From assembly GCA_036346375.1 (NCBI GenBank), contig CM070506.1, positions 1,612,001 to 1,676,000 on the forward strand: DNA of 64,000 nt, written 5' to 3'. Position numbers and translations under genes: made by a program. Below, one piece after another: positions 12,873 to 24,254 of this stretch. Positions within the stretch are counted from its first letter, which is position 1, and each line of letters starts with the position of its first letter. The DNA is from Guadua angustifolia (Eukaryota; Streptophyta; Magnoliopsida; Poales; Poaceae). Below the pieces are notes generated by a model. It saw only the letters and a program-made list of their open reading frames with translations. It was not told the DNA's origin and did not search any database.

Positions 12873-15800
12873 TTAAAATCTTCGCTTCCTCTTCCTCTGC
12901 CTCTGCCTCTGCCTCTTCCTTTCCTCCTCTTCTTCTCCTTCTACATGAGATGGGTATACCGATCCTAAAATATTATCTAGCCCATCACCAATATCGACGT
13001 GTAGCTCTCCTGGTAACTCTTGTTCTTGGAATACCTCCACGCCCTGGGTGAGAATCGAGTCGTCTTCCATGAGATCGGGCAATCTACGGTGGAAGACATT
13101 TATGTACAATCCACCAACTTTTGTAATTGGGTGGGCGTATGATGGCGATAGAACACCATTTCGACTTGTTCAGGCGTAATGAACATGTTAGGCTTTTGAT
13201 CTGACTTCTTATGATTGATCTCCACTAGTCCTAGTTTTGGAGCACGCCGCACCCCACTAGTTGGATGGAACCATCCGCAACGAAAAGAGCACGAGCGAAG
13301 CGATCTTTGTTGCCTTCATACTGAAATTTCTACAATATCCTCGATGATCCCATAGTACTCTATGTCGGACCACCGAGTCATCGGTGACATAACTCACGAC
13401 GCCATTGCTCACCGTAGTTGCATTGGGGCAAGTGACTCGACCGCTTCGGATCGAAATCGATATCCATGGCAATCATAGCATCCATGGACCTTAATTCTCT
13501 GGTGCATCCACGTGACATTTGTCGGAGATCGCAGCACGCTGCGATGTCTTTGACCACCGCACAAGCATTCGAGGCAAAATTCATTAAGGAATAAATGCCA
13601 TACATTTGTAAATTAAGTGAATTTGTATAAGAGGAAGAAGGTTACGTGGTAATGAAACCAGGTTAGAAAGTTTGGACGGCCTTGTCCACGACCTCGCCAT
13701 TTGATTGTCAATTTGTTCGCTCAAGGTTCACCCGATCCTTCTCACTCTTCTTGAATAAATTGACTACAAGATTTAATATTTATTTCAGGCATTTATTTCA
13801 TAAGTACATATTTATGACTTATTTCAGACATTTATTGACTTACTCAATGTACACCTTCATTTCATCCATGTTGTCGCATTACGCATACAACCGAATCAAA
13901 ATTTTTTCCGTTGCATCCAAGTCACGTGTGGTGCTTTTGCCGACATTGCATTCGGCTTGGTCATGGAACACCTCCAAGTTGGAAGTACTTCGCTGACGCG
14001 TGCCTTCTTATACCTTGGTTGTGGCATGGACCTTGTTTTTGTCGCAAAGTATTTGTCCGTGAAGTAGGCGATCTCTTGAATCAGCCAAGCTTCGGCAATA
14101 CTGCCTTCGACTCGTGCTTTGTTCTTCACCTTCGCTCTATGACTTTTCATCATGCGCACTACAAAGATACATCCACCCAAACCGCGTGGCCCCCAACTTT
14201 TGCTTCATATGGCGAGATGAACTAGTAGATGTTGCATGCAATTGAAAAACCAGGGACATAAATCTTCTCGAGCTTTGTCACAAGCACGATAATGTCCTTC
14301 TCCAATTCCTCCATCCTCAATGCAGATATCTCTTTTGCACAGAGCTCTCGATAGAAGAAGCTAAGCTCTGCCAATGTGATCCATATATCATCGTCAACAT
14401 ATCCACGCCACACAGTTGGAAACAGACGCTCTATGAAGACTTTGTAGTCGTGGGCATTCATCCCATTTAACTTGCATTGCTCTATACTAACGGCATGTCG
14501 AAGGTTCGCCACATAACCATATGGGAATTTAACCTTTTCCTTAATCCAATCAAGAATCTGCTTTATTTGCCCAATGTAAGGCGGAATTTTGCCCTAGGTT
14601 TCCTCCCATTCTCATCGAGGTTCATGTCCGCCGATCACATATCGAGCGCTTGATCGACGTGCTTTCTTGTTATCTTTAGTCTTCTGTGGGATGTCCCAGT
14701 TTGTGTTCACAACTGACTCGCACATATTTTTCTCTTGGTGCATCACGTCGATGTTGTGAGGTAGCTTTAGGTCTTTTGCATAAGGAAGGTTGTAGATGCT
14801 GCACTTATGAGTCCAATGGTGCTCCTCACCATAGTCTTTCACATACCCGATATCCGCTAGGTCGTCATGCCAGTTGATGATATCCTGCACTTCGAAACGT
14901 TCGAGTGGCCCCTTCTTCACAGTCTTGCCTTTACGAAATGCCTTTTTATTTCCTAAATGGGTGCTTGCCCGTGAAACAACGGTGACAAATAACCAACAGA
15001 CTTACCCCATTTTTCAGTGTGAAAGCATAAGTGTTACGCAGCATATACGGCATGACAACTTTCCATCGTGCTCCACCGAGAACATGCCATACCGGAAAAT
15101 CGTGTATTGACCACGGTATGCGCACGCATCCTAAAGTTCTTCCCTTGTAGCTATCATGTGTTAAGACTCCTTTAGTCCACGTGTCACCAACTCTTCTACC
15201 GAGAGGTTGCATGAATAGATCTAAGTTTTTCCAGAGACTTAGGCCCGGTATTATAACGAAAGAAACATGTACTCTTCTTTCAAGCACGCTTGAGGCGGGT
15301 TGTACAGATTGCGAACACCGGCAGCAAAGACGCAGTCTGGGTGCGCCATCATATTGAATGGCGTGAACCCGCTTGGCCGAGAGGCCTATACGCGACATTC
15401 CTAGGCTCCGCCACAAATTCGTGGTGTTGTTGATCAAAGTGCCTCCAAGCTTCAATCGACGGATGAATCATCACGCCTCCTTTCACGCTTGCCCTCTTTG
15501 TGCCACCTCATGTGTCTCGCCATGGCCTTGGACATGTACAGATCTCTGCAGACGTTGAGTGATCGAGAAAAAATGAATGTTTTCCTGCCACCGTCGTCTG
15601 CCTAATTCCACGCTCGACATTTAACTTCCTCGCATCGACTCTCATTACAATGCTTACAGTGAGTCAGCCTAGAATCAGTCTTCCAATAAAGCATGTAGAA
15701 CTTTGGGCAATAGTCTATCCTCTCGCACGGCATGCCTAACACGCGAAGAAGCTTCTTCAACTCATAAAGATTCGGAGTCATATTGTGTCCACTCGGAAGA

Positions 15801-16351
15801 AGGCTATCCAGCAGTTTGCAAAGGTCGTTGAAGCAATTGGTTGACAGGTTGTACTTGGTCTTCACCGCCATTAGATGCGACACTGCCGATAGTATAGTCA
15901 CATCGGTATGCTCATGCAGCGGCAACTTGGCAGAATCAAGGAGCTTCTCGAATTGTTCGGCAAGTGGCTCGGACTCTTCCTCGGGGGAGAGATCGTAAGC
16001 CCGTGCCACATCATCCGTGAGCTCGTCTAATCTATCAACTTCGACTTCGTCGTAGCCCTCTTCAAAATCCACAGGGCCACACACCGGCGCCGGACGTTTC
16101 CCCTTGCCATGAGCTACCCATACAAAGTAATTTGGTTTGAAGCTATGCCTACATAGGTGATGGCTAATATCCTTCTTGGTCCTCTTCTCGGTGTTCGAGC
16201 ACGCAGCGTAAGGACACCACACGACCGCTGCATTAGGGTCGGGGAATCTTAGGAAAGCATCATCCACGAATGCTCTAGCCTTCTCGATCCACTCGTCAGG
16301 TGTGTCTCCTGACTTCATCCAACCATCGTACATCCACCGCCGATCTTCCAT
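12873..16351 (-). pseudogene. CACTA-1 TNP2-type transposase, decayed
   Basis: The domain order on the minus strand is Transpos_assoc (start about 16351, MEDRRWMYDGWMKSGDT), the linker with a CH-type cysteine pair (HCKHCNESRCEE near 15630), Transposase_21 in pieces at 15455-14612, DUF4218 (14512-13896, NLRHAVSIEQCKLNGMNAHD) and DUF4216 (13610-12873, ending in an Arg/Gln/Lys-rich tail after MYINVFHRRLPDLMEDD). Frameshifts and stops separate nearly every block. The expected product is the DDE-type CACTA transposase that binds the terminal repeats and cuts. I chose the ATG at 16349-16351 because it directly precedes the conserved DRRWMY motif; the open frame extends further upstream to 16552, overlapping the hairpin. 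Confidence 0.85.
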
Positions 16352-16495
16352 CCAAAGATCGCCATTATATAACGCCAATGCATGCATCCAAATTTCAGAT
16401 TTAGACAGTTTAAGCCTTGCTAAATAAGAGGGCTTACCCACCCACTGATGTGGGCTTAAGTACGATGGTCGTGGCACGAGGGTGCTCGGGTCAAA

Positions 16496-16597
16496 ATTCC
16501 GGCAGCATAACCCGGTTGTTCTCCAAGTGCAACGACGGGTATGGCGTACCACTTATGTTATGCACTAGGAGAACGACAAGGAAATACCGCCGGAATC
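16496..16597 (-). promoter_or_regulatory. Inverted-repeat leader hairpin upstream of TNP2 (CACTA-1)
   Basis: ATTCCGG (16496-16502) pairs with CCGGAAT (16590-16596), and GTTGTTCTCC...TGCA pairs with TGCACTAGGAGAACGAC, forming an interrupted stem 145-246 nt upstream of the transposase ATG. A related hairpin with the core CATAACCCG-TTGTTCTCC sits at a similar distance in CACTA-4 (32824-32923). Confidence 0.6.
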
Positions 16598-16599
16598 CC

Positions 16600-18240
16600 A
16601 ATCCGTACACCCTCATGTCACGACCACTGTACTCAAGCGCACATCCATGGGCTGTCCAAAACGTGGACAACTCGAGAGCGCAACACTTTTCGTAATGGAA
16701 CCCAACGAATCACCGTCTGAGCTCCTTACGAAAATATGCAGTGCCCCCGAACGGGTTTAACTCTCGCTCGGTTGACGTTACAAATGCAATTCTAATAAAA
16801 TTATTATATGTTGTGATTTGCAAGCAATATACACTATATATATACACTGAATCATTTACTTTTTTCCACACAAATGCCTTAGTTCCTATTTGGATTCCTG
16901 GAAATCGAAAACACTAGAATTACATATCATGTCCATTTGAATCTACAGGAATTAAAATGCACAACAACCATACCACTCACTAATTATATATGATTTGTTA
17001 GCCACACTAGAATAATGCCCAGATTTTGCATATACATGCTTCAGACTACATTTAATTTCATCACAATTTTAATATGGATTGCTCAGCTACATTCTGCATA
17101 TACATTTCATTTCATCACAACATTATACATATCAAATTCCTCAATTGGTTTCCAAGCCTAGGATCGGCAACTATATCTTCCAAATTAAGCACAACATGAG
17201 GAAAATAAGATGACAATGGTTTTCATTCTAGAACCCTGATTGGCCGTAATTCCATCAAATATGTTATGAAAGGAATTTGTTATCAACTTATCATGCTATC
17301 TCATCTACTGCCATATAAATAGTACAGAGTGGTGAACCTCGCTTCATGCCCAAAGTTGATATAGATTTATTTGATCACCACAACCTTTTTGTTAATCATT
17401 TTTCTACAAGAAAGAGAAAGTGTACTATTCCTTTTCTTCTCCATCACAATGTGGGAAGACCTTAGGCACAACCTTTTGTGTATCATTGTTGTAACACTAG
17501 AAAAGAAATTTTCAATTCGGTTGTGCACGATTTTTGTATTTTACTTCTTGATCTATTTCCACACATCAAGATTATCCAGCTAGAGTGCTATGGTGTTGAA
17601 TTTGCTGCTTTGGTTAATGACAATTTACTGAGCATTGGACAATCTTAAGGCTCGTAGTATCACAAATTTAACACACATTCTAGACCACTTGCGAAATTAG
17701 TATCGAACAACTTTGTTCCTAGGCTCACCGCTAATCTGAATTGCTTTTTCAGCCACCCTTGTGAAGATGGTCAATGAGGCCACCGCAAACATTCCAGATG
17801 GGAAGAAGATAGTTGATTGATGATTTTGCTGAGTTGGAGCTTAATTCATTGAGTGTTTCGCTGGAAAATATCAAGAATCTCGGTGGGCAATAAAAGAATA
17901 GCATTCAATTCATGTTCTCTTGGATGGACGATCGTGGGTAATTTCTACAAATTAACCTAGACATAGCTTTTGGATAGAATACATCCTAATCATTTGATCA
18001 AATGAGTTGGTTCATTTTGTATCAGAAAGTAGCAGTGTGAACTTTGGGTATTCTCCTGGTTCATTTAATTGTATTGTAAAGCAGAAAGGTAAGTTTTTTT
18101 GAGTATTCTCCAATGCATACAACTACACATATATAGACACATTAAACAGTTCCAGGATACATATATCCACATTAATTCCAACAAAACATGCTCACACATT
18201 TCTCAAAAGAAAAAGAAGAAAGAGATGAAATTAGAACATA
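16600..18240. other. CACTA-1 upstream region, no clear gene
   Basis: The region is AT-rich and intron-like. A plus-strand exon-like patch at 17752-17819 follows a CAG acceptor (ATLVKMVNEATANIPDGKK, then a stop). It looks like protein sequence but I cannot name the family; another captured gene piece is possible. Confidence 0.3.
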
Positions 18241-18244
18241 CATT

Positions 18245-18475
18245 GCGGCCGGAGGAGGCACCGCTTTCCTGCTGGCTGCAACGGGCGGAGGTGCAGAGGA
18301 GGTGGGGCGCGGAGGCCGGGAGGCGGCCGGCCGGCCGGGAGGCGGCGCGACGCGGAGGAGGGGAGGCGGGCTGCAGGTGTGCTAGGTGGCGTGGCGCGAG
18401 GAGGGGCGGCGGGCGCGGGCGCTGAGGCGGTGGGGCACAGGAGGCGAGGCGAGGCGGGCGGAAGGTGCTAAGTCC
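18245..18475 (-). promoter_or_regulatory. GC-rich, CpG-dense block near CACTA-1 promoter end
   Basis: The block is almost pure GC-rich sequence with many CpGs, lying just inside the right subterminal repeats and upstream of the minus-strand transposase. In maize Spm a GC-rich untranslated first exon (downstream control region) sits in the same place and is the target of methylation control. Equivalent function is inferred from position and composition. Confidence 0.5.
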
Positions 18476-19862
18476 CTCGACTTAGCGACCGCCGGTCGCG
18501 AAGTTAAATGAAAAGCTTTTATCGTCGGCATCCTAGGGACCGCCGACATCGACCCTAGACCCAAAGTTTCGCAGCAGCAGGTGGTCCCACCGCAGAGACA
18601 CATGACCTGTGTCGTCGGCCGACATGGAGCCGACGACACAAAGTCATTTGTATCTAGGTCAATCGGCCCAAATTTTCATAGCAGTAATTGGTCCCACCGT
18701 CAGAGACACACGATCTGTGTCGTCGGCCCACATGGAGCCGACGACACTGAGTCATTTCTGTCTTGGTCAAACGGCCCAAACTTTCGTAGCAGTAAGTGGT
18801 CCCACCGGCAGAGACACGTGATCTGTGTCATCGGCCTACCCATAGCCGACGACACAGAGTCATTTGTGTCAAGCTTTATCGACGGTTTGGTGACGAGCGC
18901 CGACACTGTATCGTTTTTGTCGTCGGTATAAGTATAGCCGCCGGCTACGAGGCTCCAACGATCAATAATAATCCATCGCGCTTCCACGGTATCAATCGAA
19001 CCACCGCATGCACCTCCGTAACATGGCGAATACCATCCTCGCTCATCCATACACTTTCCTCGCCGCTCGAAAAGGTCGACCTCCACAACCGCTTCTAGGT
19101 AAAACACATGAAACATCTCGCAAGCGTACCGATTATTTTGTCGCCTTTAGACGGGCGAAAAAGACATTTGAATTGTCATTTTAGGGTTTTATAACATGCG
19201 AAGAGGTCATTCTCGTTTTCGATCACCCAGTGTTACATCGTCACTAGAAAGTGCATTAATTGAAACTTTAGCTAGGAGAGTATATTAATTTAACAAACAC
19301 ACCGCTGTCACATACCAATTAATTAAAAATAAATATACCCACATTTCATACAAATGTATGTTGAGTACGTAACAACCATTCTAAAAGGTATATTTGATTT
19401 TTCTAAATTTTAAGAACAACAAATATATTTTCTCATCCCATTTTGAATTAATAATGTCGTCAGCATGATATTTGCCGCCGAGAAAGGTGGTGCTGTCATG
19501 TGGGACCACTTTGAAGTTCACTGCCATGTGGGACCTCCTTTATGTCGACGGCCTATTATTGCCGCCGACACAGCGTGTTCTCGCCTAACGCCATGTGGGA
19601 CCGCATTGAAGTCCTTCCGCCTGGGCGTTAGGTTGCCGTTAGGGGGAGGAACTGTGTCGCGTCGGTATACCGTTAGCCGACATAGGTACTTTTCGCGGAA
19701 ACGAATTCAAAATCTGCCGCCGCCAAGTAGTCATCGTGCGGGGAGTATGTATGTCGTCGGGCTAGTCTATTGTCACGACATTGGGGCATATATTTGTCGT
19801 TGGTTATGAAACCGCCGATATAGATATTTTGGCCGACGACACCGATGTTGTTTCCTGTAGTG
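18476..19862. repeat. CACTA-1 right subterminal repeats
   Basis: GTCGTCGGCC/GCCGACGACAC words cluster at 18500-18960 and 19450-19862, including three tandem-like units of about 120 bp at 18600-18870 (each with AGAGACACRTGAYCTGTGTC). The stretch 18960-19440 between the clusters is AT-richer, without recognisable genes. Confidence 0.85.
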
Positions 19863-21600
19863 ATTCGGATATCCGGTTTTTGATTTGGGCCATTGGGACA
19901 GCCCATCCTATCTTCGGGCCATCAGCCCTCACGGCCACCCCGATCCCCGCACAACCCCATTCGCCCCGACCCAAGAACCTCAAGACCGGCGCACCCCACC
20001 TCGGCGGCATCGCGTCTCACCACCACACCCTTGCCCTCGGACAGCAGCATCTCGTCCCCACGGCCCACCTCGCACCGGCGCACCCTACCCTTGGCGGCAT
20101 CGGGTCTCGGCTCGCCCCATCCCTTGCCCTCGGCGGATGGCGGCGTCTCATCCACCACGCCCACCCCACATCGGCGCACCCCACCCCTAGTGACGTTGCG
20201 TCTCGGCTCGCCCACCCCTTGCCCTAGGCGGACGGTGGCGCCTCACCCCCACAGCCCACCCCGGCGACGCCTCGCCTCAAGGCAGCGGCATCTCGGCCTC
20301 TCGACATCTCCGTCGCCCAGATCCGTGATCCCCACTGCCACCCCACCCGGCATGGCGCGCGGCACCCAGCGCCATCTCCTCCACCCCGGTGGTGTCTCCC
20401 CGACCTTCATTGGCTCTAAGGTAGGTGCATGCAGATCTAGTAGCCTTCAGACTTCCAGAGATAACAACTGAAATTGTGAATTCAACACACACACATGGCG
20501 TGGAAAACTGACTTTCCCATTGCAATTTTGGTGTACGACAAAGTCACAAACCCAAACATTTTAATATAAGGCACACCAAAAGCTCCATTTGATTAAATGA
20601 CTAGCAAAGTTCAGATGTTCTTTTCAGGGATTAATTGTAATTTAGTCTTCTGCCTACACTTTAAGCATCCCTTTTCATTGTGTCATATTTTTTGTGGGTA
20701 TGCAGTCTAGGTTGGTCCAATGGTTTATTTGTATACAGTGACATGCCAGATATGTGTGAGAGCTTGGCCCAAGCTTTACTCCAACCCAAATAAAAGAACC
20801 AGGCCCACTCTATATTATTTGGAAAGCAGTATAAACCGTGTAGTTTAAAAATGTTACAATAGTAGCATATGTTTGTAAACTGAGAATGTGTTGTCACTAG
20901 ACTTTTCGTATCGCTTTAGTCTAACATAGCTCAAAAAGATGTTAAACTCCTCAGCCTGTATAAATTAATTGTTTTGTATGAAAATGGTTGCTTGAACCTC
21001 CTTTGTGCTGCTTGATTGAGTATTGAAAATCCCAGCATCTATTGGATCATTGATTTAACTCTGTAAATTCCTGCATCTACTATCTTTTGATGTCTAAAGT
21101 ATTTTATCATACTAGCAATTTGATTTAACATGAAGAATGATTGTGAGATTGATAATTGTCACTTTACTTTGTTGCTTGATGTGCCTATGTCTGTGTAATA
21201 ACTTCTTATAGCAATGGTTCAAAAGCACATACCACTATACCATTTAGGTATTCATGGTTTGCATTCTGGCTCCAGCTTTCATTACTTAAAGCTAGAGGAG
21301 TTGATGGCTTGATGCTACTTCTGGCACATGGATATGCCAGTCTTATCTAGTATGAGTTTGTTTGGATTTGGGGGATTTAATCCATCTGTTACATGACATT
21401 CCAGATTTTTGGGGTCCTTACTTCCTCTAGTTTTTTTTTTTTGAGGAATTTTAGGGAATGAATTGTTCTTCTACACTATATTTAACCGCTGCTAATGAAA
21501 AACTTCAACATGTGAACTGCAGTAATTACATACACTTATACTACTAATTGATCTAATTTCAATGATTTTTTTCTATATTAGGAAGAACATGGCATCTGCA
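19863..21600. other. Body of hAT-1 right of CACTA-1, no gene supported
   Basis: A GC-rich stretch at 19915-20380 is built of degenerate CACCCCACC/GGCGGCATCGCGTCTC units and reads openly in several frames on both strands by composition alone. It ends in a plausible splice donor (GGCTCTAAGGTAGGTGC at about 20410-20426). The rest is AT-rich. No hAT transposase motif was found. Confidence 0.45.
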
Positions 21601-21833
21601 TCCGTATATCTCTATCCGTTCCCGATTCGAATCCATCACATATCCGTATCCCGAATTATCCGAATTTATATCCGAATTTGGCTAGTCCGTATCCGGTTCC
21701 GAATCCGGATAAAAAATGAGTTAGGATACGGGAAGAGCAATATCCACCCGTATCTAACCCGTTTTCACCGCTAGTACCCAGTTGGGTGCTTGGGGTGGGT
21801 TGGTTGCTTAACACGCATTGGACGAAGCACTAG

Positions 21834-22049
21834 CTACTTCCTAACTTCACTAGCAGTTTCACTCTCCCCCAATTCCATGATGCACTTGCCGGCACAAGCG
21901 CAGTTCTTGGAGCAGATGCAGGCATCGGACTCGGGATCATCGCATTTCTTTGCAGCCTGCTTGTCCTCTTGGGGAGTGACGACATTAGCGAACAGGACGG
22001 CCAGCATCGCGCAAATGGCAACTATCTTCGTCTGAGCAGCGGAAGCCAT
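21834..22049 (-). CDS. Small secreted cysteine-rich peptide, 71 aa
   Basis: This intact single-exon frame starts MASAAQTKIVAICAMLAVLF, a typical signal peptide with a hydrophobic core at residues 9-24. The predicted mature part is acidic and has six cysteines (36, 44, 46, 50, 52, 56) in the pattern C-x7-C-x-C-x3-C-x-C-x3-C, followed by a charged tail. Two CxC pairs could mean three disulfides or metal binding. I do not recognise a named family, and the spacing does not fit plant defensins, LTPs or thionins as I know them. It sits on the short non-transposon island between hAT-1 and hAT-3, and a TATA-like box lies upstream. It could instead be an isolated remnant, but the frame, signal peptide and promoter agree. 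Confidence 0.65.
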   Translation of the reverse strand: MASAAQTKIVAICAMLAVLFANVVTPQEDKQAAKKCDDPESDACICSKNCACAGKCIMELGESETASEVRK

Positions 22050-22139
22050 ATTATACTGTTAATTGAGACTATATATATATATATATGCTGCATGTGCTAT
22101 CGCGTGTGTCGGTGTGTGTGTATGCTAGCTTCTCAGGCT

Positions 22140-22160
22140 GCATGGTAATTATAAAGCGCC
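22140..22160 (-). promoter_or_regulatory. Candidate TATA box of the Cys-rich peptide gene
   Basis: The minus strand reads GCGCTTTATAATTACC about 95-105 bp upstream of the ATG, a reasonable distance for a short 5' UTR. A CCAAT word (GCCAATTTATATGG) lies about 60 bp further upstream. The (TA)n stretch at 22070-22085 is too close to the ATG to be the best candidate. Confidence 0.35.
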
Positions 22161-22869
22161 AAAGCTAGCCCGGCCCGGCGTTTCTCATTCGACGTTCTTT
22201 CCATACCATATAAATTGGCTTGTTGCCCAGAAAAACCAAAACAACCAGCACATTCTTAATTTATACCCTTGTGCATCTGAGCATAATTAGCATGATTAAT
22301 TGATGATTGTGGTTAATCTAACAACATGCATGAACGGAAGTAATTAAACTGTATTTGGGTCGAGACTTTGCAAAATGTAGATGCATGCATGCAGTACTGT
22401 GTCGATTGATCGATCCAAACCTAAGCAGTGGTGCCGCAAAACTGACAATATATAGAATGTAATAATCGATCCGTTGCATGCATGATGACATAAGTGTTGT
22501 GAGTCATACCATCTCTTGTTTTGTAAATTTGAGATTTTTTAATTGGAATCCATCGTTTGGCATCAAAGGACAACAATGTTGTCACAGCATCTGTTGGATT
22601 GCGACAAATATTCAATGTCCGATAAATTAATGACCTAAATGTCCCGGTACACAGTGGCGGATCTAGAATTTTAAGTTAGGGTATGTCGAGCTAATACTAT
22701 AATATACAATTCGATAAAATCCAATGAACAATTCGATAAATTACTACAAATGTTGTCGAGAAACATAATAATACAAGTATAAATTACAATATAAATAGTT
22801 CGAATATTTTAAGTATGAAATATGCATAAAAGAAGCTTACGCACCAACAACAGTTCAAAAAATACAATA

Positions 22870-23085
22870 TTACTTCTTGTCCTTCTTGTCTGGCCTCCGC
22901 CTTCTAATAGTAAATGTATCTGGCCTCTTACCCTTACATTTGTTATCTTTGAACAAGTAGCATATAAAACAAAATACAAAATCCTTTTTGATACTATATT
23001 CAAGCCAATGATACTTAGCAAACCATACAAAATTGAATTGACGATCTCTATTTCCAATTTTCCTTTTTGGAAATTCATGTGCATA
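22870..23085 (-). pseudogene. hAT-3 transposase fragment (TTF-type zinc finger part)
   Basis: On the minus strand, after the overlap word FPKRKIGNRDRQFNFV, the sequence reads YHWLEYSIKKDFVFCFICYL followed by FKDNKCKGKRPDTFT and stops. This is the start of the TTF-type/ZMYM1-like zinc finger (C-F-I-C) of the plant hAT transposase group. It continues the frame that is cut at 24254. The piece ends in a run of stops. Confidence 0.75.
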
Positions 23086-24254
23086 CTAGATCAATGCCCG
23101 TGCGTTGCTACGAAAAATAAAATTGGTAACGAAATATAAAGGTCAAGCAATAAAAGAAAATTGTGCTACAAGATCAAACATATATTTCTCCCGATTACAA
23201 AAGTTTTTATAGTTTCTTCTCCGTTATGAATTAAAACTAAATATATTGTACGTAGCAATATATATTATCAATCTCAAAAATCAATCAATCATTTTTATCC
23301 ATTTTAGAAATTTAAATTGCCAGCTCACATTTCTCTTTCTCTCGCTATGCCCGCAGTATGCTGTGGAATCCGCTTTCCTCGTCACTTACTTCGTCGTGCA
23401 TTCCATGGCCGCGTGGTCAGTCGCGTCGAAGAAAGGGGCCACCGCCGCCATCCAGTCTTTACACCTCCGCGTCTTCTGGATCGCCATCGCCCTCGGCGCC
23501 ACGCTTTTCTCCGCTTCGGCAGTGATCCGCTGCGCTGACGGTTTACTGCTCTTCCTAGATGACCCTCTCGCCTTTACCGGACTACTTGTCTCCATGCCTC
23601 TGGCGTACCTAGCCATCACTGGCTTCACCAGCCATGGTGCCGAAGCCCATGAAAGTGAATCAGAAAACACCAGCGCCGAGACGCCCGCCACGCCATGCGC
23701 TGCCGCGTCGTTCCTCTCTCTCGCGACGTTCAGCTGGATCAACCCGTTTATCTCCAAGGGGTACGCCAATGACTCCCTCACCGTCGACGATGTCCCACCG
23801 GTGTCGCCGGGCAACCACGCCGAAACGTCGTACGCTTTGTTCACGTCCAACTGGTCAGCGTTGGGGTCACGGCACCCGGTGGGCGTCGCGCTCTGACTGT
23901 CCTTCTAGCAGCGATTATCGACCACGCGCTTCGACCTTCTGCGCCTCCACGGCCATGTATGTCGGTCCGTCACTTATTGATCAGTTCATCGAGTTCATTC
24001 ACCGCAGCGGCACGACATGGGAGATCTTGAATGAATTCTCTTAATTAATTATGTGAAAACTGTACAACATATATAGAGTACAAAAGGAATAATTAGCCAG
24101 CTATTAATTACCAGCAATAATCAGGGATTTTGCTATAATACTCAGCCATATTTAGAGAGATATGGCTGGCTGTAAATCAGGAAAGAATAATTAGCTATAA
24201 TGACCTGCCATTATTGGAGATATGGCGACCCGAGGGGGTTAGGAAGTACGACGA
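23086..24254 (-). mobile_element. Helitron-like insertion carrying an ABCC fragment
   Basis: On the minus strand the 3' end reads CGTAGCAACGCACGGGCATT followed by GATCTAG, which fits the maize Helitron 3' consensus (CGTNRYAAHGCACGKRYA-N5-CTAG), and is followed by host T. The opposite end begins TC after host A, as required for A-T target insertion, but only loosely fits the 5' consensus. No RepHel gene is present, so it would be non-autonomous. The insert is bounded by a 61-bp direct duplication of hAT-3 sequence (23025-23085 and 24254-24314, one mismatch). Confidence 0.6.
23357..24043 (+). pseudogene. Captured ABCC (MRP-type) transporter fragment
   Basis: After a CCCGCAG acceptor the plus strand encodes hydrophobic segments of the N-terminal ABCC membrane region (LLVSMPLAYLAITGF), then the linker into the first ABC transmembrane domain (FLSLATFSWINPFISKGYA, then DDVPPVSPG). 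The frame closes near 23896 in GSRHPVGVAL. A shifted frame continues the family with AMYVGPSLIDQFIEFIHRSG up to about 24020. No Walker A, signature or Walker B motifs are present, so only part of a roughly 1,500-residue transporter is here. The GC content is far above that of the surrounding hAT-3 DNA. The fragment is antisense to the transposase remnants. ABCC proteins move glutathione and other conjugates across the tonoplast; this copy cannot. Confidence 0.88.

Larger units (their letters stand above)
7616..19862 (-). mobile_element. CACTA-1 (En/Spm superfamily), 12.2 kb, nested in hAT-1
   Basis: The element starts with CACTACAAGGATCACG and ends with TTTCCTGTAGTG, and is flanked on both sides by the 3-bp duplication ATT (7613-7615 and 19863-19865). 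The subterminal regions carry many GTCGTCGG/CCGACGAC repeats. Genes run on the minus strand: a TNP2-type transposase (about 16351 to 12873), then a Transposase_24-type gene (about 12700 to 10690), then a captured methyltransferase fragment (about 10440 to 9984). All reading frames carry stops or shifts, so the element is unlikely to be autonomous now. Confidence 0.92.
7487..21773. mobile_element. hAT-1: Ac/Ds-like non-autonomous element, split by CACTA-1
   Basis: The left terminus is TAGGGGTGAAAATAGG and the right terminus is CCCGTTTTCACCGCTA, imperfect inverse repeats matching the Ac/Ds type (CAGGGATGAAA). The flanking 8-mers GTACGGAG (7479-7486) and GTACCCAG (21774-21781) match at six of eight positions, consistent with an aged 8-bp hAT target duplication. 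Both subterminal regions are packed with words such as ATCCGGATAT and CGGATATCGG. Without the nested CACTA element the unit is about 2.0 kb and encodes no transposase that I can see. Confidence 0.8.

Noticed and set aside
19781..20471. Overlapping long open frames on both strands in the GC-rich part of hAT-1
   Set aside because: They are proline/arginine/histidine-rich translations of repeated CACCCC units in all frames, with no motif; open by composition only.
21640..21670. tRNA-like B-box word GATTCGAATCC
   Set aside because: No A box, acceptor stem or cloverleaf can be formed; the word is part of the Ds-like subterminal repeats.
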